From Siphlonurus alternatus (taxonomy: Eukaryota; Arthropoda; Insecta; Ephemeroptera; Siphlonuridae), in NCBI GenBank assembly GCA_949825025.1, contig OX463778.1, forward strand, positions 4,912,501-4,976,500: a stretch of 64,000 nucleotides of DNA, read 5' to 3'. Made by a program: the position numbers and the translations under genes. This document shows positions 61,801 to 64,000 of this stretch, piece after piece. Every line of letters begins with the position of its first letter. The stretch's first letter is position 1. The notes beneath the pieces were generated by a model. It searched no databases and was not told the origin of the DNA. It worked only from the letters and a program-made list of their open reading frames with translations.

Positions 61801-63338
61801 TCTGCTGACAGTGGTGTAGGCAAACACATTCGGGGGGTCTGGGGGGCGGACCAGTAGCCCGCTGCAGGCGCGATTTTTTTTTCTGGTTTTCGCTTAAATA
61901 TCTACCATTTTTTATAAAATATTCATTTAAAATAAATATAAGTAGTAGTTGCAATGAATATTTATTTTCTGCAAAATGTAATAAGTAATAATTAAACTTT
62001 CAGATCGAGTTAAGAGTCGTGATTTTTTTAATTTAATTCATCTTAAAATAAATAAACTTATTTCTGAGACGGAGTATATAAAATGAAAATAAACGTAAAT
62101 ATAAAATTTAAACAAAAAGAAATACAATAAGTAGGGATGCTAATAGAATAACATGTAAAATTACCTATAATTTTAATCTATTACGAAAGGAAAACCTCGA
62201 ACAGATGATCTGTCAATGCTCTGAGATGTTTGAAAATTTTGCGCACAAGCGCGCCAGGCGCTGTGATTGGGCAGCTAGGCGCTGTGATCACTGTGATTGG
62301 TAGCTCCGCAGCGGCCTCTACAGAAAGTCTGCAGCGCTAGACAGACATACGATCATCATTGAGCGCCCATACCGAGCGAGAAATTTGCCGGGATAGCACT
62401 ACAACGTTAAGCGTGTGTCTGCAAGCGCTGCAGTTTTCTTCGTAGTTTTTAACTTTCTGCTTCAAATTTTTAACAGAAAATTATGTTTTTTCAAGAAATA
62501 ACACTATAAACTACCAGAAAATATTAAAAAACATTAAATAATTATCAGTATATTAAGAAAAATTATAAATAAAAATACATAAAATATAATTTAAAAAAAT
62601 AAAATAATTCTGTCAACTTTGCTGGTGTGGCTGCAGTTCAGCAGTACCCCCCACGAGCCGCCACTGAATATTGTACATCCTACGCCAATTCTAATGCGAA
62701 AATCTCAGGGCGTAGTGGTCGAACTGAGAAGGCCACAAAGAAGCAGGTGTCTCGCCAGAACGCCATAAAATACTAATATTCCAAGGGAAAACACTGGTTT
62801 ATTATTAATATTAAAATTGTAAATATTATCGGATTTTAAAAATTAAAAAAAGAATTCTTATTAAAATTTTGTCACGAAAAAGAAAATAATAGTTGCAAAT
62901 TAATTTTTTCACTTTTTTACCGCCGTAAAAATTAAACATAATCAACTTCCGGCCTATTGTCATTTTTGTCGCCGCCTTCCCCGCGGCAATAAAACCACAT
63001 AGTGTTTTTCCTTGGAATGTTAGTATTTTATGGCGATCTGGCGAGACACCTGCTTCTTTGTGCCCATCTCAGTTCGACCACTACGCCTCGAGATTTTCGC
63101 ATTAGAATTGGCGTGGGGTGTACAGTTTTCATAATAAATAAATAACCATTTGACACCCAAAGATTCACACCAAAAAACCTCACCTCCTTGACGACCAGTT
63201 TGCGACCACGAACTTCGTGGCGGTGCATCTTCTCGATGGCTTTCTTGACGGAGGCCTGCGACGTGAACTCGATGATCCCACACCCACGAGGCTTGTCCCC
63301 TTCGTCAGCAAACAGCTCAACGTAGTCCACCTCACCCA
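49707..63338 (-). CDS. HNRNPM: hnRNP M-type RNA-binding protein (3' part, 8 exons in window)
   Basis: Nuclear RRM protein of the hnRNP M/MYEF2/rumpelstiltskin family, which acts in pre-mRNA splicing and mRNA localisation. Exons, minus strand: 63338-63184, 60901-60629, 58940-58787, 58042-57884, 56489-56391, 54244-54206, 51588-51053, 49889-49707. All junctions are GT-AG and phases agree, giving 531 codons plus stop. Content: second half of RRM1 (VGEVDYVELFADEGDKPRGC), a Gly/Arg/Ser linker, RRM2 (LDYKVDEKKLQEVFKLAG), the family motif LRGIGMGLGEGGKPL, a Gly/Met-rich low-complexity region, and RRM3 (DTIVVRN then LAPSVTWQVLRDKFREFG). The start and first half of RRM1 lie beyond base 64000. RRM3 seems to lack its last strands. 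Confidence 0.85.
49925..50185. mobile_element. Foldback element, T-arm-box family
   Basis: GCAGGTAGAGGGTGCAAAGT and GCATCCTCTATCCAAATCTG face each other; GTGTGGGTTCAAACCTGAC in the middle. It starts 35 bp upstream of the last hnRNP M exon. Confidence 0.6.
50575..50673. mobile_element. Hairpin MITE, sister of 21057-21157
   Basis: Perfect arms TTTACATGACGGTGTTTAAT... and inverse, with loop TCTCATAAGAATAACATTAT, the reverse complement of the loop at 21097. Confidence 0.8.
51053..51588 (-). CDS. hnRNP M exon, Gly/Met-rich region and RNP2 of RRM3
   Basis: 536 nt. Low-complexity Gly, Ser and Met repeats (MGGGMSGLGGSLAGLHGLSS), then IKLPSSSSS, then DTIVVRN, the first strand of RRM3. Donor GTGAGT, phase 0. 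Confidence 0.88.
51673..52101. mobile_element. TTAA-flanked palindromic MITE, AGGGGTACCAAAGTG family
   Basis: TTAA at 51669-51672 and 52102-52105. Arms of about 190 bp with few mismatches (CAAACCGGCGCGCGGTAGCA and inverse) around a 60-bp unpaired GC-rich centre. The right TTAA is shared with the next element. Confidence 0.88.
52106..52481. mobile_element. TTAA MITE, GGGCAAGATAACACG family
   Basis: Abuts the previous MITE at TTAA 52102-52105; ends GTGTTATCTTACCC then TTAA 52482-52485. Centre GGGCTTTCCCATGGAGAC. Confidence 0.85.
52580..53235. mobile_element. Long foldback element, arms about 310 bp
   Basis: ACTTGCAACACCCTGTTTTA to TAAAACAGAGTTTTGCAAGT; centre near 52906 (CAGTTTGTTGATTTTAACTG). 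Arms stay about 90% similar. No TTAA. Transcribed as part of an hnRNP M intron it would form a long duplex. Confidence 0.8.
53503..54152. mobile_element. TTAA MITE, AGTAGAGTGAGCG family
   Basis: 650-bp palindrome, TTAA at 53499-53502 and 54153-54156; related to 39765-40414 by ends and by length. Lies 54 bp from the 39-nt exon. Confidence 0.85.
54206..54244 (-). CDS. hnRNP M 39-nt micro-exon
   Basis: Encodes GMTGLANMQQNSV, phase 1 at both ends, acceptor TTGTTCTCAG and donor GTGAGT. A length of 13 codons means inclusion or skipping keeps the frame. Confidence 0.75.
54281..54970. repeat. Remnants of the AATAATGAGCTATCTGC family
   Basis: CTTGTCTGGAATAATGAGCT at the left; GCAGATAGCTCATTATT twice and CGGACGAGGGA at the right; AT-rich filler between. 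Confidence 0.45.
55150..55425. mobile_element. Deleted TTAA-type MITE
   Basis: GGCAACACGCCCAATGTTAA to TTAACATTGGGCGCGTTACG; central block short compared with the sister copies; flanking TTAA partly lost (ATTAAG). Confidence 0.6.
55426..56390. other. Intron, nothing recognised
   Basis: No ORF or repeat partner supported in this stretch. Confidence 0.4.
56391..56489 (-). CDS. hnRNP M 99-nt exon
   Basis: Encodes SLPASVQNAQLQSMAALQTS and GIANLTNQAAL; phase 1 at both ends; acceptor ACGTTACAG, donor GTGAGT. In-frame cassette like the micro-exon. Confidence 0.85.
56543..57005. mobile_element. TTAA MITE, AGGTGAACTGAAGGGATTGC family
   Basis: TTAA at 56539-56542 and 57006-57009; 463-bp palindrome with GC-rich inner arms (ACTCGCCGCCGTGAAAAA and inverse). 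The left end lies 50 bp from an hnRNP M exon. Confidence 0.88.
57010..57392. mobile_element. TTAA MITE, GGTAGAGATAATG family
   Basis: Shares TTAA 57006-57009 with the element to its left; ends CATTATCTCTACC then TTAA 57393-57396. Confidence 0.87.
57498..57800. mobile_element. Foldback element, T-arm-box family
   Basis: GGCAGAAATGGATAGAGGGT and ACCCTCTATCCATTTTTGC face each other; GTGTGGGTTGAAATCCGACC in the middle. Confidence 0.6.
57884..58042 (-). CDS. hnRNP M exon with the GIGMGLG motif
   Basis: Encodes the end of RRM2 (MLHHQMLFDRLLTVRMD) and LRGIGMGLGEGGKPL, which aligns with human GLGGIGMGLGPGGQPI. Phase 1 both ends. Confidence 0.9.
58342..58560. mobile_element. Half of a TTAA MITE
   Basis: TTAA at 58338-58341 and GGCAGAGATAACACGGATAA, then AGCTAGTTTTTGAG; the right arm is replaced by another repeat (58560-58720) shared with 7690. 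Confidence 0.65.
58787..58940 (-). CDS. hnRNP M exon, RRM2
   Basis: LDYKVDEKKLQEVFKLAG through KSRGHGVIEY (RNP1) to EAVQAI; acceptor TTGTTTCAG, donor GTATCC, phase 1. Confidence 0.9.
59010..59660. repeat. Two copies of a CGGTATTACACTATA repeat
   Basis: 59010-59115 and 59495-59655 share TTCTAACTCA, GGTATTACACTATA, CTTGCAAGAAAACTTAATCT and an inverted TTTTCTTGCAAGG. The rest of the 58990-60600 intron shows only a fragment at 60355-60420 repeated at 38855. Confidence 0.55.
60629..60901 (-). CDS. hnRNP M exon, linker and RNP2 of RRM2
   Basis: Gly9 run and Arg/Ser-rich linker (RGRSNSGSRRDDPPPRHSRW), then GLSPAFLESLGIKGPLVN and RVFIAN, strand 1 of RRM2. Phase 0 at both ends, donor GTGAGT. Confidence 0.9.
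61040..61330. mobile_element. Foldback of the 7205 repeat
   Basis: ACCTTTGACGGTGTTCGATGT faces ACATCGAACACCGGCAAAGG; between them GGTGATCTGAGCTCAACATA. Confidence 0.6.
61359..61602. mobile_element. Foldback element, about 65-bp arms
   Basis: TCGTCGTTGTAGCGCTCTTT faces AAAGAGCGCTACAACGACGA; the arms continue without mismatch through AATACTTCGGATTTAAATTT. Confidence 0.8.
61768..62666. mobile_element. hAT MITE, 899 bp
   Basis: Ends CAGTGGCGGCTCGTGGG and CCCACGAGCCGCCACTG (17-bp perfect) with perfect 8-bp duplications AATATTGT at 61760-61767 and 62667-62674. No transposase frame inside. Confidence 0.9.
62673..63124. mobile_element. Foldback element, TGTACA...GCCAATTCTAATGCG
   Basis: TACGCCAATTCTAATGCGAA faces TTCGCATTAGAATTGGCGTG; arms about 140 bp, then an AT-rich centre. 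Starts directly at the right target duplication of the hAT MITE and ends 60 bp before the RRM1 exon. Confidence 0.75.
63184..63338 (-). CDS. hnRNP M exon, second half of RRM1
   Basis: Strand 2 to strand 5 of RRM1 with RNP1 RGCGIIEF; ends LVVKE; acceptor TGTTGACAG, donor GTGAGG. Confidence 0.9.
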
Positions 63339-63431
63339 CTGTCAACAACCAGACTCTGTTAACACAACAATCAACTGTTGACACAATCATTATCATATTT
63401 AAATTAGTATTTTACTGGCTGCAAGGAATAA

Positions 63432-63720
63432 TAGAGGCTTCAAGTCAGCTGATTTTGTGGTGTTCCCACTGTCCTATCTAAACCTATGTAAAAAAAAACT
63501 CGAAATCGCTTATTTGGCATTAAAGAAGTTTTTTAGAGGAAAATAAGTTCTTGATTCATTATCAGAAGACCTCTAAATGGGGTAGGAGATGGTTTCAAAT
63601 TAAAAGCTTTAATAGTTACTGAGAAAAATTCAAATTTTTGTAACAAGGTGGCTAATGGAGAAAATTTCCCCGCCGGGGAACACTTGAAGCCTCTATTCGT
63701 CCAAACTCCAATAAACATTA
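63432..63720. repeat. Dispersed repeat, minus-sense copy of 37638-37893
   Basis: AGGCTTCAAGTCAGCTGATT, TTCATTATCAGAAGACC and GTTACTGAGAAAAATTC in reverse order of the 37650-37890 copy. Confidence 0.6.
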
Positions 63721-63740
63721 ATCAATCAATGAAACTGTTA

Positions 63741-64000
63741 CCACAAGAAAACAGTGAAACAAAAAGTTAACTTAACCTGGAAAGAACAAGCAAGTACTAA
63801 AGCATGGGGAGATCTCATATTTAAATCAGACAAAACTCACACTTATAATAGACTCACTGACACTGCTAAATTTAGATTAGACACAGGCCATGACTATCTT
63901 GGATGCTATCAGAAGAAATTTAAAATCCAAGATAGTGACATTTTTAAGTTATGTAAAAATGAACCTCAAGACAGAGGGCATTTATTTAGATGCTCTGAAT
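63741..64000 (+). pseudogene. LINE 3'-region fragment running off the window
   Basis: Same LINE as 44305-44693 but with the frame intact: TKAWGDLIFKSDKTHTYNRL, then FRLDTGHDYLGCYQKKFKIQ, then KLCKNEPQDRGHLFRCSE. This is the C-terminal TGHxxLG...CxxC-H-C region common to Jockey/I-type ORF2 proteins. Confidence 0.7.

Overview
This window is eukaryotic nuclear DNA, probably from an arthropod. It is AT-rich, and introns make up most of it. The arthropod call rests on three things: an insect-like hnRNP M (rumpelstiltskin-type) gene, Jockey-like LINE tails, and a TATA box 31 bp upstream of a TCAGT initiator in an LTR. No genus can be named from sequence alone.

Two host genes face each other. On the plus strand, 12349-41050, lies an 11-exon major-facilitator gene related to the lysosomal transporter MFSD8/CLN7. 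All splice phases agree and the exons sum to 1413 nt (470 codons plus stop). On the minus strand, from 63338 down to 49707, lie eight exons of an hnRNP M-type RNA-binding protein with three RRM domains; its 5' exons are beyond the window. The 8.7 kb between the two genes holds repeats and decayed coding fragments.

Positions 1-4454 and 21644-27549 hold two copies of one LTR retrotransposon that encodes a Gag but no protease, reverse transcriptase or integrase. The second copy is complete: two 1373-bp LTRs, 4-bp target duplications AGGA, TG...CA ends. It sits in sense orientation in intron 5 of the transporter gene. In both copies the Gag frame ends in a textbook -1 frameshift signal: A AAA AAC, an 8-nt spacer, then a perfect 10-bp stem. 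This opens a 138-codon, Lys/Arg-rich extension.

The rest is a dense mosaic of short non-autonomous elements. It includes a 5S rRNA-derived SINE family, at least six families of palindromic MITEs flanked by TTAA (several abutting and sharing one TTAA), hAT-type MITEs with 8-bp target duplications, several foldback families, LINE 3' ends, (TA)n and (TAAA)n tracts, a 30-bp-period array of AACGCGTT palindromes, and a minisatellite carrying GTCACGTGAC sites inside the lysosomal-type gene. The observations most worth following are the frameshifting gag-only retroelement, the CLEAR-type motif array in an MFSD8-like intron, a tandem duplication that copied a splice acceptor, and the 5S-derived SINE.
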